The notes: generated from the sequence alone by a model not told the origin. A stretch of DNA of 11,780 nt from an uncultured bacterium (GCA_937863625.1 CALMGO010000460.1:1-11780); one strand, 5' to 3'. Shown: positions 1 to 8,152, counted from the first letter of the stretch. Program-made: numbers and translations.

Positions 1-2
1 TT

Positions 3-1307
3 GCCGCGGCGGGCGAGGCGTTTACATCGTCGCGCGCGCAGGCTGCGCTTACCCTCTACAGCGGCGCGGAGGGTGGCGGCGCGACTGTCGCCGTCAGGGT
101 CGAGGCGGACGGTCTCTCGCCGATGACGACACCGGTCAGGATATCCGCAAGCGAGACCACGTCCACGCAGATTGCCGTCGAGGCGCTCTCACAGCCGGGG
201 GAGCACGTCCTGAAGGCGCAGATTCCCGGCGACGCACTTGACGCGGACGACACGGCATACGCGGTCATCACGCGAAGGACGCTTCGCGTAGCGGTCGCGG
301 CCTCGGGCGAGGCGTCGATGTTTCTGGGTGCGGCATTCTCCTCCGCGCCTGCGGGCGCTTTCCAGCCGTCCACGGGCGGCGCAGAGACGATTGCGGCAGC
401 CTCTGAGGCCTTTGACGGATTTGTATTTGCCGGCGGAGTCCCGACGGGCGAAGCCGCAGAGCGTCTGTGGCGGAGAATTCACGAAGGCGGGTTTGCAGTC
501 GTCTTTACCGGCGGGATGGAGGCGCGCCGTCTTGGGGCGTTCGTATCAGGCGCGGGCGTAGAGGGCCTCGACGTATCGCAGGCGGGCAGGACATACGAGG
601 GGCGCATGAGCGTGGAGGAGTCGCCCGGGCAGGGCGTGACGAATCTTCCGGCCTTCGGCGACGCCGGGACGGGGAGCGTGTCGCCGACGAAAGTGAGCGA
701 TATCGCGGTCATGTCCTCGCCGGGGGTGGAGACGCCTTTGACGGTGACGACGGCCGACGGAGCAAAGGCGTTTTTAACCGTTGCGCGAGTCGGCGCGGGC
801 GGCTTGGCGATATTCAACTCGGCCGCGGACAGGAGCACCGGCGACTTTGTAATAACGCCTGTTTTCGTGCCGCTTCTTTTCGAGACGGTCGGATACCTTT
901 TAACTGCCGGCGACGTGTCACTCACCTGCGGGCGGGAGGCGCTCCTCCCGGTCGAGGCGGGAAAGGCTGCTTATGATATTACGACTCCCTCGGGGGTGAT
1001 GCCGGCGGAGGCGGTCTTAAGAGGCGACAGCGCGGTCGTGCCGTTCACGCCGACCGAGCCGGGCATCTACGAAGTGGCGGGGATGAAGTTCGCTGCGAAC
1101 GTGCCTGCGGCGGAATCGGAGGGCGCGCTGGAAAATGTCCGCGCGCTCGAGCGGGCGTTCGGAGCGACGGCGATAAGGGGCTCGGACGTGGCGACAAAGG
1201 TCCAGAGAAGCATGAGAGGCTACGAGGCGACGGCGGCGTTAGTAGTTCTCGCGCTCGCGGCGCTCGCGGCGGAGATGCTGTTTGTCGCGTGGATGAAGAG
1301 GCGATAG
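3..1307 (+). CDS. BatA-like membrane protein, C-terminal part (5' end outside window)
   Basis: The reading frame is open from base 3 with no stop, so the gene enters from the left edge; the ATG at 123 is internal. 434 residues are visible. The visible part has a beta-rich region, then a stretch around 'DALDADDTAYAV' and 'RTLRVAVA' that resembles the part of BatA/aerotolerance-type proteins where a CARDB-like domain passes into a Rossmann-like or amidotransferase-like fold. Further on, 'FVPLLFETVGYLL' matches the conserved segment those proteins carry before their last domain. A single membrane helix near the C-terminus (about residues 409-430) ends in the basic tail KRR, so the C-terminus is probably cytoplasmic. 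The N-terminal BatA helices and VWA domain expected for the family would lie outside the window. Three bases separate its stop from the next gene, so the two are co-transcribed. Biochemical role is unknown; the family is linked to MoxR/VWA envelope systems. Family call is by pattern, not by search. Confidence 0.75.
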   Translation, partial: AAAGEAFTSSRAQAALTLYSGAEGGGATVAVRVEADGLSPMTTPVRISASETTSTQIAVEALSQPGEHVLKAQIPGDALDADDTAYAVITRRTLRVAVAASGEASMFLGAAFSSAPAGAFQPSTGGAETIAAASEAFDGFVFAGGVPTGEAAERLWRRIHEGGFAVVFTGGMEARRLGAFVSGAGVEGLDVSQAGRTYEGRMSVEESPGQGVTNLPAFGDAGTGSVSPTKVSDIAVMSSPGVETPLTVTTADGAKAFLTVARVGAGGLAIFNSAADRSTGDFVITPVFVPLLFETVGYLLTAGDVSLTCGREALLPVEAGKAAYDITTPSGVMPAEAVLRGDSAVVPFTPTEPGIYEVAGMKFAANVPAAESEGALENVRALERAFGATAIRGSDVATKVQRSMRGYEATAALVVLALAALAAEMLFVAWMKRR

Positions 1308-1310
1308 AGA

Positions 1311-3458
1311 ATGGCGATGGTATTCCAACCGATGATTGCGCCGTGGGCGATTCTGACGGCGGCGCTCATCGCAGCGGGCGCGCTGTGGTTCTACTACATG
1401 CGCGACGCGGCGCTCGCAAGCGGCAAGAAGCGCGCGCTCATGTCGCTAAGGGCAGCGGGAATCATCGTAATTATTTTCATGCTCATGGGGCCGTCGAGGG
1501 AAAAGGAAAATACGCTCACGCAGAAACGCGCCTTGTCGGTGGTGGTCGACATCTCGGCGAGCATGGCGCGAGCGGACAGCGGCGACGGCGAGAGGCGAAT
1601 AGACGCGGCCAGGGCCGCGCTCGGCGGAGAGATCGCGCGCCTTGCCGAGACATACGACGTGCGGCTTTTCGGGATGGGGGCGGGCGCGCGATTTTCGGCA
1701 GGCGGCGACGAAAAGAGGATGTCCGAGGCGCTCTCGCGCATGTCGCCGGATGAGGAGGCGACGGGCCTTGGGGACGCGCTTGTCGCCGCAGCGCCGAGGG
1801 AGGCGTCTTCGGCGGTACTCGTCCTCTCGGACGGCGCGTCAAATACGGGCGTATCGGCGGCGGCAGCGGCGACGATACTTCAAGCGCGGGGGGTCGCGGT
1901 CTTTGCCGCGGCGTTTGGCCGGGTCGGCAGGCCCAATATCGCCGTCACGCGCGTTCTCGGGCCGAAGGTGCTCCTCAAGGATGAGCCGTCGGCGTTCTTT
2001 GCCGATGTCCGCGCGACGGGCGGCCAGGCGTTTCCGGTCGAGGTCACGCTCTCCGTGGGCGCGAAAGTAATCGCGAGGGCTACGGCGAACGGGACAGGTC
2101 CGGTCAGGCTCGACTTCAGGCCCGAGGCAGAAGGGGACATTGAATACGCCATTCGCGCAAAGGCCGCGCCCGGCGAAGAGATGCTCTCGGACAACACCGC
2201 CTCGCGAACCGTCCGCATCGCCAAGCAGAAACTGAAGGTCCTCTATGTCGAGGACGAGCCGCGCTGGGAATACCGATTTATCAAAAACGCGATACTTCGC
2301 GACGACCGCCTTGCGCCGGAACTCGTGCTGATATCAGGCGACAGGGGGGCGCCGGAGACGAGCGCATCTTTTCCTCACGCGAGGCAGGACCTCTTCGCGT
2401 TTGACTGTGTGGTGATAGGCGACGTGGAGGCGGGATATTTCCTCCCGCGCGACCTCGATAACCTGAGGGCGTTTGTGAGCGAAGGCGGCGGGGGGATTTT
2501 GTTCGTAGGAGGGCCGCGTTATAACCCGGCGGCCTACACCTCCGGCGCGCTGGCTGAGCTTATTCCCGCCGACTACATGGGCTCGGCCGCGCCACCCGCG
2601 TCCGGGTGGGCGATAGCGCTCACGGAAGCAGGCAAGGCTAATCCGGCGCTGACCCTTTCGGGCGGAGACCCCAACGAGTTTTACGCGCGGCTGCCGCACG
2701 TAGAGTGGCTCATGCGAACGAGGCCTCGCCCCGCGGCAAAGGTCCTCGCGGTATCCGAACCGGGCGCCCTGGGCGTTATCACCGAGCAGCCGTTTGGCAG
2801 GGGCGCGACGATGCTCGTGGCGACCGACGAACTGTGGCGGTGGAGGAGCCTCGGCGGCGACCGGTACCTTTACCGGCTGTGGGCGCAGCTCGTGCGGTAT
2901 CTCGGTTCGAGGCGGCTCTCGGGAGGGGCTGCGTCCGGGGAACTGGCGCTGTCGGCCGACGAGTACGCGCGCGGGGCGACGGTGAGCGTGACGGCGTACC
3001 TGGAGGACGCGCTCGGGATGCCATATGCCGAGAATGAGGCCGAAGGCTTTGTCGAGGGGGAGAGCGGCGCGAGGCTTGATATAACGCTCTCTCGCGACAC
3101 GGGCGGCGGGGGGCTTTACAGGGCGGATTTCCCTGCGGTAGCGCCGGGCCGCTACAAGGTTTACGTCAGGGCGCCGGGCGGGGTGCTCGAAGCGTCGTAC
3201 GCGGTGCTGGCCGAGACGGCCGAGAGCCTTGCGGCCGACGCGGAGCCCGAAACGCTCGCGGCGCTCGCCGCGAGGACAGGCGGAGCCGTCCTGGCCGAGG
3301 GGGGGCTCGGGAGGATTTTCGACCTTTATCCGGGCGAGGCCGAGGAGGAAGCAACCGTCAGTCGCGAGCCGCTGTGGGCGAATTACCTCTTTGTCATATC
3401 CGTTGCCGCGTTTTTCTCGCTGGAATGGTTTCTGCGAAAGCGCTGGGGGCTGCCGTAG
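1311..3458 (+). CDS. VWA domain membrane protein with glutamine amidotransferase-like domain
   Basis: 715-residue membrane protein. Two N-terminal helices (about residues 10-30 and 45-60) precede a von Willebrand A domain (about 74-205) with an intact metal-ion site: D80-x-S82-x-S84, T151 and D174 (in 'LSDG'). A beta region (210-305) leads to a class I amidotransferase-like domain (about 307-535) with 'VLYVEDEPRWEYRF', 'FVSEGGGGILFVGG' and 'TDELWRWR', typical of planctomycete-type proteins annotated as glutamine amidotransferase. The expected nucleophile cysteine is absent: the elbow reads GGPRYNP and the only cysteine seen in this region, C366, lies in an earlier strand. The fold is therefore probably structural or ligand-binding. 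A last helix (about 691-707) ends 'EWFLRKRWGLP', the family hallmark. GAAGAGG at 1295-1301 lies nine bases before the ATG; a second ATG at 1317 is possible. It is the downstream partner of the BatA-like gene. Likely role: envelope assembly or stress with a MoxR ATPase (inference). Confidence 0.88.
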   Translation: MAMVFQPMIAPWAILTAALIAAGALWFYYMRDAALASGKKRALMSLRAAGIIVIIFMLMGPSREKENTLTQKRALSVVVDISASMARADSGDGERRIDAARAALGGEIARLAETYDVRLFGMGAGARFSAGGDEKRMSEALSRMSPDEEATGLGDALVAAAPREASSAVLVLSDGASNTGVSAAAAATILQARGVAVFAAAFGRVGRPNIAVTRVLGPKVLLKDEPSAFFADVRATGGQAFPVEVTLSVGAKVIARATANGTGPVRLDFRPEAEGDIEYAIRAKAAPGEEMLSDNTASRTVRIAKQKLKVLYVEDEPRWEYRFIKNAILRDDRLAPELVLISGDRGAPETSASFPHARQDLFAFDCVVIGDVEAGYFLPRDLDNLRAFVSEGGGGILFVGGPRYNPAAYTSGALAELIPADYMGSAAPPASGWAIALTEAGKANPALTLSGGDPNEFYARLPHVEWLMRTRPRPAAKVLAVSEPGALGVITEQPFGRGATMLVATDELWRWRSLGGDRYLYRLWAQLVRYLGSRRLSGGAASGELALSADEYARGATVSVTAYLEDALGMPYAENEAEGFVEGESGARLDITLSRDTGGGGLYRADFPAVAPGRYKVYVRAPGGVLEASYAVLAETAESLAADAEPETLAALAARTGGAVLAEGGLGRIFDLYPGEAEEEATVSREPLWANYLFVISVAAFFSLEWFLRKRWGLP

Positions 3459-3482
3459 GCGAGTGATTTCTTTTGCTCGCGC

Positions 3483-3511
3483 TTGACAGAGGGGCGGCGA
3501 TTTGGACAACT
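3483..3511 (+). promoter_or_regulatory. candidate promoter upstream of the DUF4091 gene
   Basis: A perfect TTGACA lies at 3483-3488, 25 bases after the stop of the VWA gene. Seventeen bases further on the sequence is ACAACT (3506-3511), a poor -10. A second weak option in the same gap is TTGAGG (3532-3537) with TAATTA (3553-3558), spacing 15. The gap is more AT-rich than its surroundings, and the downstream gene needs its own start because it does not closely follow the VWA gene. Which pair is used cannot be decided from the sequence. Confidence 0.35.
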
Positions 3512-3583
3512 CGATGGGAGAGAACCCGCAATTGAGGCATATCGGGAAACCCTAATTACCCTTGCAGATGGCTATCGTTCGAA

Positions 3584-3588
3584 GGGAG
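3584..3588 (+). promoter_or_regulatory. ribosome binding site deciding the DUF4091 start
   Basis: GGGAG, inside GAAGGGAG (3581-3588), is eight bases upstream of the ATG at 3597. It favours this ATG over the in-frame TTG at 3483. ATG codons at 3600 and 3606 are close alternatives that would only shorten the signal peptide by one or three residues. Confidence 0.6.
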
Positions 3589-3596
3589 TGGCGGCG

Positions 3597-6530
3597 ATGA
3601 TGAGCATGTGGCTGGTGGCGGGACTGGTTGGTGCGGCATTGACGCTTGGGGCGTTTGCGGCGCCGGCGAAGGCGTCGGTACGCGGGAAGTACATCTGTAA
3701 TTTCGAGACGCCGGAGAAGGTGGCGGCGTTTAAGGTCCAGGGCGCAACGGCCGAATGGGCCAAGGACACCGAGGACGGCGCGCGCATAGAGGGGACGGCG
3801 TTTGAGGTCGAGGCCGTGCAGTCGGGGGCGATGCATCTGGTGCTCACCCCGGGCAAGACGTATACGACGCTCTCGTATGCGGCGGCGAACGGGATGCCTG
3901 CCGACTGGTCGGGGTTTGACAGTTTCTCGCTTAATTTCGAGAACGGCTCGGAGTTCATGATAAATCTGCATCTGACGGTGGCGGACGAATCGGGGGCGAA
4001 GTTTTTCGCGGACAACCTGTGGATATTCCGTTCGCGAAACAGGATTGAGATTCCGCTTGGGGAGTTTCGAACGGCCTCGGGCAAGATGATAGACCTCGCG
4101 CATGTGAGCTCGATGACGCTTGAGATCAGGAGCGCGGAGAAATTCCCGCGCGACCTGTGGCTCTACCAGATGTATCTTGCGGCCGAACAGAAGCCCGTTG
4201 TCGCCGGAACCGACAAACTCGTCTTTCTCGATTTCGGCCCGCTGGGCACGCCCGTCATGGCGGGCGCGAAACTTATCCATGAAAAATCCGTTTACGCCGC
4301 ATGGCGAGGCGCGGGCTGGACGAGCGCGCCGGCGGATATGACGGCCACTTTTTACAAGCGTCCCGACGACCTCGTGGCCGACTGCGTGCGCGCCGACCTC
4401 GGCCGCAACAAGGCGACCCTCCGCGTGGACCTGCCTGACGGCAAATACAGGGCCCGCTTTTACGGCGGCAACTACAACATGAAGATGCTCGCGGTGAAAT
4501 CATTCGCCCTGGCGGCAAACGGCAAGACGGTTGCCGAGAAGGCTGTCGACCCCGCCAAGTACTACACCAAGACCGGGCATTTTCTCGGAATCGATGAATG
4601 GTATGAGACCGGCGAAGATCCTTATGAGAAATACGTCAAGCCGTTTTACCAGATGTATGATTTCACGTTTGAGGCCAAGGGCGGGTTTGCGGAGTTTACG
4701 TGGACGGGAGCGCTTGCGGCGTTTGGCCTGCTCATAGCTCCGGCCGAAGGCGAAGGATTTGCAACCGCGACGGCCGCTATAGAAGAGAAGAGGCGCGCGT
4801 CGCTGGCGGCCAATCTCATCATGCCGAAGGCGCCGAAGAAGCCGGTCGCCGCCACGGCAAGCGAGAAGAAGCGCGGCTTTATCCTTTCCGGACGCAGGTG
4901 GGACCAGCCGCTGGGCCTATATGACGCGCCAAAGAAGGCGGAGCGCAGCCCCAGGAGCCTTGCCATAACGGCGGCGCGGGGCCAGAGGGAGCACTTTGTC
5001 ATAAGCGCCACTCCGGTAAAGCCGCTCGGCAGCGTGTCGATAGAGGTGAGCGACCTTGCCACGAAAAAGGGCGTGAAGCTCCAATCGAAAGCCGTCGAGG
5101 TGAGGGCGCTTCGCTACATGTGGACGGGATGGCCCGGGGAGATCGGCGAAGGGTGCCTCTACCCGGTGAAGAAAGTGCCGTCGAAGGACTACACGAACGT
5201 GACGTTCTGGATTACAGTCACCCCCGGCGCAAAGGCCGAGGCGGGCGTATACAAAGGCACGGCGAAGGTTACTGCCGCAAACGGCGCAAGCGCACAGGTG
5301 GCCTTGAGCGTCGAGGTGAGGCCTTTCGCGCTTACCGACGATCACCCGGTTTCGTTTGCCCTGTGGCGCTGCAGCGATTACAACATGAACTACGTCATGC
5401 GCTATTTCCTGCCGGAGAAGATGGACTACTTCCGCAAGATCACCGACGCGGAATTTGCCGACATGAAGGCGCACGGCCTTAACGCCATATACTTTAACCC
5501 GCCGATCTTAAAAGGCGTGAAGGGCGACAAGGTCATTCTGGATTTCACGCTTCTTGACGTGGAGGCGAGCACCGCGAAGAAGTACGGCATGTGCGGCGAG
5601 AAGCAGCCGGGCATGGTCTTTCTGCTGCCGGACATCGCGCGCTATCTCATGAAGGAAACGCGCTACGGCGACTTTATGGAGCCTGAGGACCTCTCCCCCG
5701 AGCTGCCCGCGGCCGACCAGGTGGAGGAGTTTTCCCCGCTCTTTAACGCGCGCTACATCGACGCGGCGCGCCAGATAGACGAGTACTTCAAGAAACGGGG
5801 GCTGTCGGTGCTTTTGTACCCGGTTGACGAGCCGCGCGAGCGCAATACCAACCGCTGGAACAGAAACCTCGAAGACACGATACGCTACTGCAAACTCATC
5901 CGGGAGAACGTCCCCGGCGCGAGGATTTATGTAGACCCCATGCGCGACGGCAACTCCGGCGTCGACTATGTGCCGATGCTGGACTACGTGGACGTCATCG
6001 GAACGCATCCGTGGGACCAGTCGAGCGGGATTGTCGAAGGGTGCCGCGACCGCAAGCCCATCCTGTGGTATTTCAACATGATAACGTGGGACAGGTACGA
6101 TTTCGGTTTGCAGCAGGCGGCCAGCGGCTCAGAGGGCTGCTGGCAGTGGCACTATCAGTGGGACCTTGTGCCGTTCCAGCCGTTCCACTCGGGCTTTAAG
6201 TGGGGGGTGACGATACCGGGGCCCAACGGGCCGCTATCGAAATCCAACTACGAAATGATAGCCGAAGGGGTCACGGACTACCGCTACTACGCGACGCTCG
6301 TAAACGCCATAGCGTCGGCCAGGGACGCAGGCAGGGCAAAGCGCGAAGTCGCGGCAGCTGAGAAGACAATCGCCAAATTCATGGCGTCCGCGCCGCCGTA
6401 CCCGTCGCGCGAGGACTACGCGGGCAAGCCGCGCGCAAAACGCGGCCGCAGCAAGATATCGGGCAAGACGCTCGACCAGTGGCGCGAGGCCTTTGCGGCG
6501 CACATAGAGGCGATTGACAAGGCGAAATAA
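3597..6530 (+). CDS. Exported DUF4091 protein, GH123-like putative glycosidase
   Basis: 977 residues from the ATG at 3597, chosen because GGGAG (3584-3588) sits eight bases upstream and the protein then begins with a signal peptide (hydrophobic about 4-20, cleavage after 'APAKA', residue 26). The frame stays open upstream to a TTG at 3483, but that TTG is part of a TTGACA box and would bury the signal peptide. Order: jelly-roll-like domain (about 30-196, 'DWSGFDSFSLNFEN'), galactose-binding/malectin-like domain (about 206-385, 'FLDFGPLGTPV' and 'VDLPDGKYRARFYGGN'), then a DUF4091-type region (about 430-910): a beta domain, a likely TIM barrel with 'LLYPVDEPRERN', 'GCWQWHYQW' and the end signature 'EGVTDYRYY'. 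Adjacent D744-E745 match the Asp-Glu pair that acts in GH123 N-acetyl-beta-galactosaminidases (family knowledge). A Lys/Ala-rich tail follows; no anchor is seen. Probable role: exported hydrolase for amino-sugar-containing glycans; the substrate is unproven. It ends just before a strong terminator. Confidence 0.85.
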   Translation: MMSMWLVAGLVGAALTLGAFAAPAKASVRGKYICNFETPEKVAAFKVQGATAEWAKDTEDGARIEGTAFEVEAVQSGAMHLVLTPGKTYTTLSYAAANGMPADWSGFDSFSLNFENGSEFMINLHLTVADESGAKFFADNLWIFRSRNRIEIPLGEFRTASGKMIDLAHVSSMTLEIRSAEKFPRDLWLYQMYLAAEQKPVVAGTDKLVFLDFGPLGTPVMAGAKLIHEKSVYAAWRGAGWTSAPADMTATFYKRPDDLVADCVRADLGRNKATLRVDLPDGKYRARFYGGNYNMKMLAVKSFALAANGKTVAEKAVDPAKYYTKTGHFLGIDEWYETGEDPYEKYVKPFYQMYDFTFEAKGGFAEFTWTGALAAFGLLIAPAEGEGFATATAAIEEKRRASLAANLIMPKAPKKPVAATASEKKRGFILSGRRWDQPLGLYDAPKKAERSPRSLAITAARGQREHFVISATPVKPLGSVSIEVSDLATKKGVKLQSKAVEVRALRYMWTGWPGEIGEGCLYPVKKVPSKDYTNVTFWITVTPGAKAEAGVYKGTAKVTAANGASAQVALSVEVRPFALTDDHPVSFALWRCSDYNMNYVMRYFLPEKMDYFRKITDAEFADMKAHGLNAIYFNPPILKGVKGDKVILDFTLLDVEASTAKKYGMCGEKQPGMVFLLPDIARYLMKETRYGDFMEPEDLSPELPAADQVEEFSPLFNARYIDAARQIDEYFKKRGLSVLLYPVDEPRERNTNRWNRNLEDTIRYCKLIRENVPGARIYVDPMRDGNSGVDYVPMLDYVDVIGTHPWDQSSGIVEGCRDRKPILWYFNMITWDRYDFGLQQAASGSEGCWQWHYQWDLVPFQPFHSGFKWGVTIPGPNGPLSKSNYEMIAEGVTDYRYYATLVNAIASARDAGRAKREVAAAEKTIAKFMASAPPYPSREDYAGKPRAKRGRSKISGKTLDQWREAFAAHIEAIDKAK

Positions 6531-6555
6531 CCGCGGTAAAACAACAAGACAAGGG

Positions 6556-6584
6556 AAACGGCCGGTATTCCGGCCGTTTTCTTT
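6556..6584 (+). terminator. intrinsic terminator after the DUF4091 gene
   Basis: A perfect 10-base-pair stem, AAACGGCCGG (6556-6565) with CCGGCCGTTT (6570-6579), closes on the tetraloop TATT and runs into TTTTCTTT (6577-6584). It starts 26 bases after the DUF4091 stop codon. There is no matching A-run on the other side, so it should act on + strand transcription only. It separates the DUF4091 unit from the LolA-like gene. Confidence 0.93.
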
Positions 6585-6651
6585 CGAAGAAAGCGGAGCT
6601 CGGTGAAGTCTAACCAGAGGGTGCGATAGGATTTACCGAAAGGCGGAATCG

Positions 6652-7377
6652 ATGAAGATGCCTGCGATTCTAATAGCGATAGCGGTGCTGGCGGGCGTGG
6701 CATGGGGGCAGGAGAGCGTCTGCATAGGCGCAAGCGACTCTGGTTTAGTCTCGCCGGTTGACGCGGAACTGGAGGCGCTCCTCGGGCGCATGGACAAGGC
6801 ATCCGCCGAGGTGACGACCATCGAGGCCGATATTACTATCACCCACACGGAGAATTTCTCCGGCAGAGAGTCTGTTCGCGCGGGCAAAATCTACGTGAAG
6901 AAACCCTCCGACATGCTGATAGACCTCGCTACGCCGGTCGCGCGAAAGATATGGATATCAAAGGAAGAGCTCGTCGATTATCGCAGCGACCTCAAAACGG
7001 GGGCTCGCGTCAAACTCACCGGCGATGACACCGCAGGCTCTCAGGTGCTCGGCCTATCGACAACCTCCGCCGAACTCCGCGAGTCGTTTGTCATAACGCT
7101 AATGCCTCCCGGCGAAAAACCCGCGCAGTATGTACTTACGCTCACGCCGCGAGAGGGCGTTAAGGCCGACTTTACCGAGGCGGTCGTGACCGTTGATGCG
7201 AAGAGCCTCCTGCCGGTCCCCATCGAGGAGAAAAACTCCGAGCTCGATGAGAGCAAGGTCTATGCCCTGTCCAAGACGAAGAAGAATCCGCGCCTTGGAG
7301 ACGAGCTCTTCACGCCTAAATTTGCAAAGGACGCCGAAATAGATGACTTCACGCCGGGAGAATACGAGGGGCCTTAG
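6652..7377 (+). CDS. LolA-like periplasmic outer-membrane lipoprotein carrier family protein
   Basis: 241 residues. The N-terminus is a short signal peptide (basic start MK, hydrophobic 4-18, cleavage about after G19 before QES). The sequence before C24 (ESV) is not a lipobox, so it should be a soluble periplasmic protein. The mature part has the LolA/LolB-like layout: a helix ('LEALLGRMDKASAEVTTIEADI'-like start, about 41-60), then alternating beta strands with 'GKIYVKKPSDMLIDL', 'KIWISKEELVDY' and, near the end, 'LFTPKF' and 'IDDFTP'. LolA carries lipoproteins across the periplasm; this broader family (COG2834-type) includes many members of unknown cargo. A modest AAGG at 6640-6643 precedes the ATG by eight bases; an in-frame ATG at 6658 is an alternative. 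It stands alone between a terminator and the next promoter, with no LolB or LolCDE gene nearby, so a true lipoprotein-carrier role is only inferred. Confidence 0.75.
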   Translation: MKMPAILIAIAVLAGVAWGQESVCIGASDSGLVSPVDAELEALLGRMDKASAEVTTIEADITITHTENFSGRESVRAGKIYVKKPSDMLIDLATPVARKIWISKEELVDYRSDLKTGARVKLTGDDTAGSQVLGLSTTSAELRESFVITLMPPGEKPAQYVLTLTPREGVKADFTEAVVTVDAKSLLPVPIEEKNSELDESKVYALSKTKKNPRLGDELFTPKFAKDAEIDDFTPGEYEGP

Positions 7378-7432
7378 GCGATTTGGGCGGCGCAAGCGGG
7401 GCATTTCGGGAATCTTGGCAGAGTTTTTCATG

Positions 7433-7461
7433 TCTTCGGAAGTACTCCACAGGCTTATAAT
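7433..7461 (+). promoter_or_regulatory. probable sigma-70-type promoter for wrbA
   Basis: A perfect TATAAT lies at 7456-7461, striking in such GC-rich DNA and 32 bases before the wrbA ATG. The -35 side is weak: TCTTCG at 7433-7438 (spacing 17) or TTCGGA at 7435-7440 (spacing 15). An imperfect palindrome centred on AGTACT (7441-7446) lies between the two boxes, where a repressor or activator could act. The poor -35 would fit activator dependence; this is inference. Confidence 0.55.
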
Positions 7462-7480
7462 GACTGCGGGCGTTGTGCAA

Positions 7481-7487
7481 AAGGAGG
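7481..7487 (+). promoter_or_regulatory. ribosome binding site of wrbA
   Basis: AAGGAGG is a full Shine-Dalgarno match, six bases before the ATG at 7494. It rules out the in-frame TTG at 7473, which lies upstream of this site. The strength of the site suggests high translation. Confidence 0.85.
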
Positions 7488-7493
7488 CATGAG

Positions 7494-8108
7494 ATGGCGA
7501 AGGTAAACGTGATTTTCTACAGTGCTTACGGGCACAATTACAAGATGGCCGAGGCGGTAGCGGCGGGGGCAAAGGAGGTCGAGGGGACCAGGGTCGGGCT
7601 TTTCCAGGTGGCGGAAACGCTGAGCGCAGAGATCCTGGCCAAGACCGGCGCCGCGGAGCCGAGGAAGGCCTTTGCGCATATTCCCGTCGCGACACTGGAC
7701 ACGCTCGCCGAGGCCGACGCGATTATTCTCGGGACGCCGACGCGCTTTGGAAATATGTGCGCCCAGATGAGGGCGTTTCTCGACTCGACGGGGAGCCTCT
7801 GGGCTAAGAACGCGCTTGTCGGCAAGATCGGGAGCGCCTTTTCGTCATCCAATACGCAACACGGCGGGCAGGAGACGACCGTAGTCTCGACGCATTTCAC
7901 GATGCTGCACCACGGGATGATAATCGTCGGACTTCCATACAGCGCCGACAAACAGATGATAGATACCGAGATAACAGGCGGCAGCCCCTATGGCGCAACG
8001 ACTGTCGCCGGCAAGGGGCATCTTGTGGCGCCGAGTGAAAACGAACTCTCCCTCGCGAGATTTCAGGGCAGGCACGTAGCGGGGATAGCGAAGAAGTTGT
8101 TCGGATAG
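7494..8108 (+). CDS. wrbA: NAD(P)H:quinone oxidoreductase, WrbA-type flavodoxin
   Basis: 204 residues, close to the length of Escherichia coli WrbA. WrbA proteins bind FMN and reduce quinones by two electrons with NADH or NADPH, avoiding semiquinone radicals; they are cytosolic tetramers. The FMN phosphate loop is 'YSAYGHNYKMAEAV' (about 9-22), the second flavin loop 'GTPTRFGNM' (80-88), followed by 'FSSSNTQHGGQE' (116-127), 'HHGM' (139-142) and 'GGSPYGATTVAG' (162-173), all in family order. The C-terminus 'ENELSLARFQGRHVAGIAKKL' is also typical. The ATG at 7494 gives the normal start 'MAKV' and has an ideal ribosome binding site. A consensus -10 lies just upstream and the aldo/keto reductase starts 44 bases after the stop, so both are probably one operon for quinone/carbonyl stress. 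No missing residue was noticed. Confidence 0.95.
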   Translation: MAKVNVIFYSAYGHNYKMAEAVAAGAKEVEGTRVGLFQVAETLSAEILAKTGAAEPRKAFAHIPVATLDTLAEADAIILGTPTRFGNMCAQMRAFLDSTGSLWAKNALVGKIGSAFSSSNTQHGGQETTVVSTHFTMLHHGMIIVGLPYSADKQMIDTEITGGSPYGATTVAGKGHLVAPSENELSLARFQGRHVAGIAKKLFG

Positions 8109-8139
8109 ACCGCGCCGGTTCCAGACAGTTGCAAACACA

Positions 8140-8146
8140 GGAAAGG
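8140..8146 (+). promoter_or_regulatory. ribosome binding site of the aldo/keto reductase gene
   Basis: GGAAAGG lies six bases before the ATG at 8153. It supports this start over the in-frame TTG at 8129, which would place the site inside the coding region. Confidence 0.65.
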
Positions 8147-8152
8147 CATCAA

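Noticed and set aside
3459..3480. Hairpin GCGAG/CTCGC just after the VWA gene, as a possible terminator
   Set aside because: The stem has only five pairs, the loop is 12 bases and the T-rich part lies in the loop rather than after the stem.
2334..3509. A 391-codon open frame on the - strand, opposite the VWA gene
   Set aside because: It is Arg/Pro-rich with no family motifs and lies antisense to a gene with clear domains; GC-rich DNA often leaves such frames open.
3552..4280. A 242-codon open frame on the - strand opposite the DUF4091 gene start
   Set aside because: It is Arg/His-rich with no recognisable motif and no ribosome binding site; the + strand codes for a signal peptide and known domains there.
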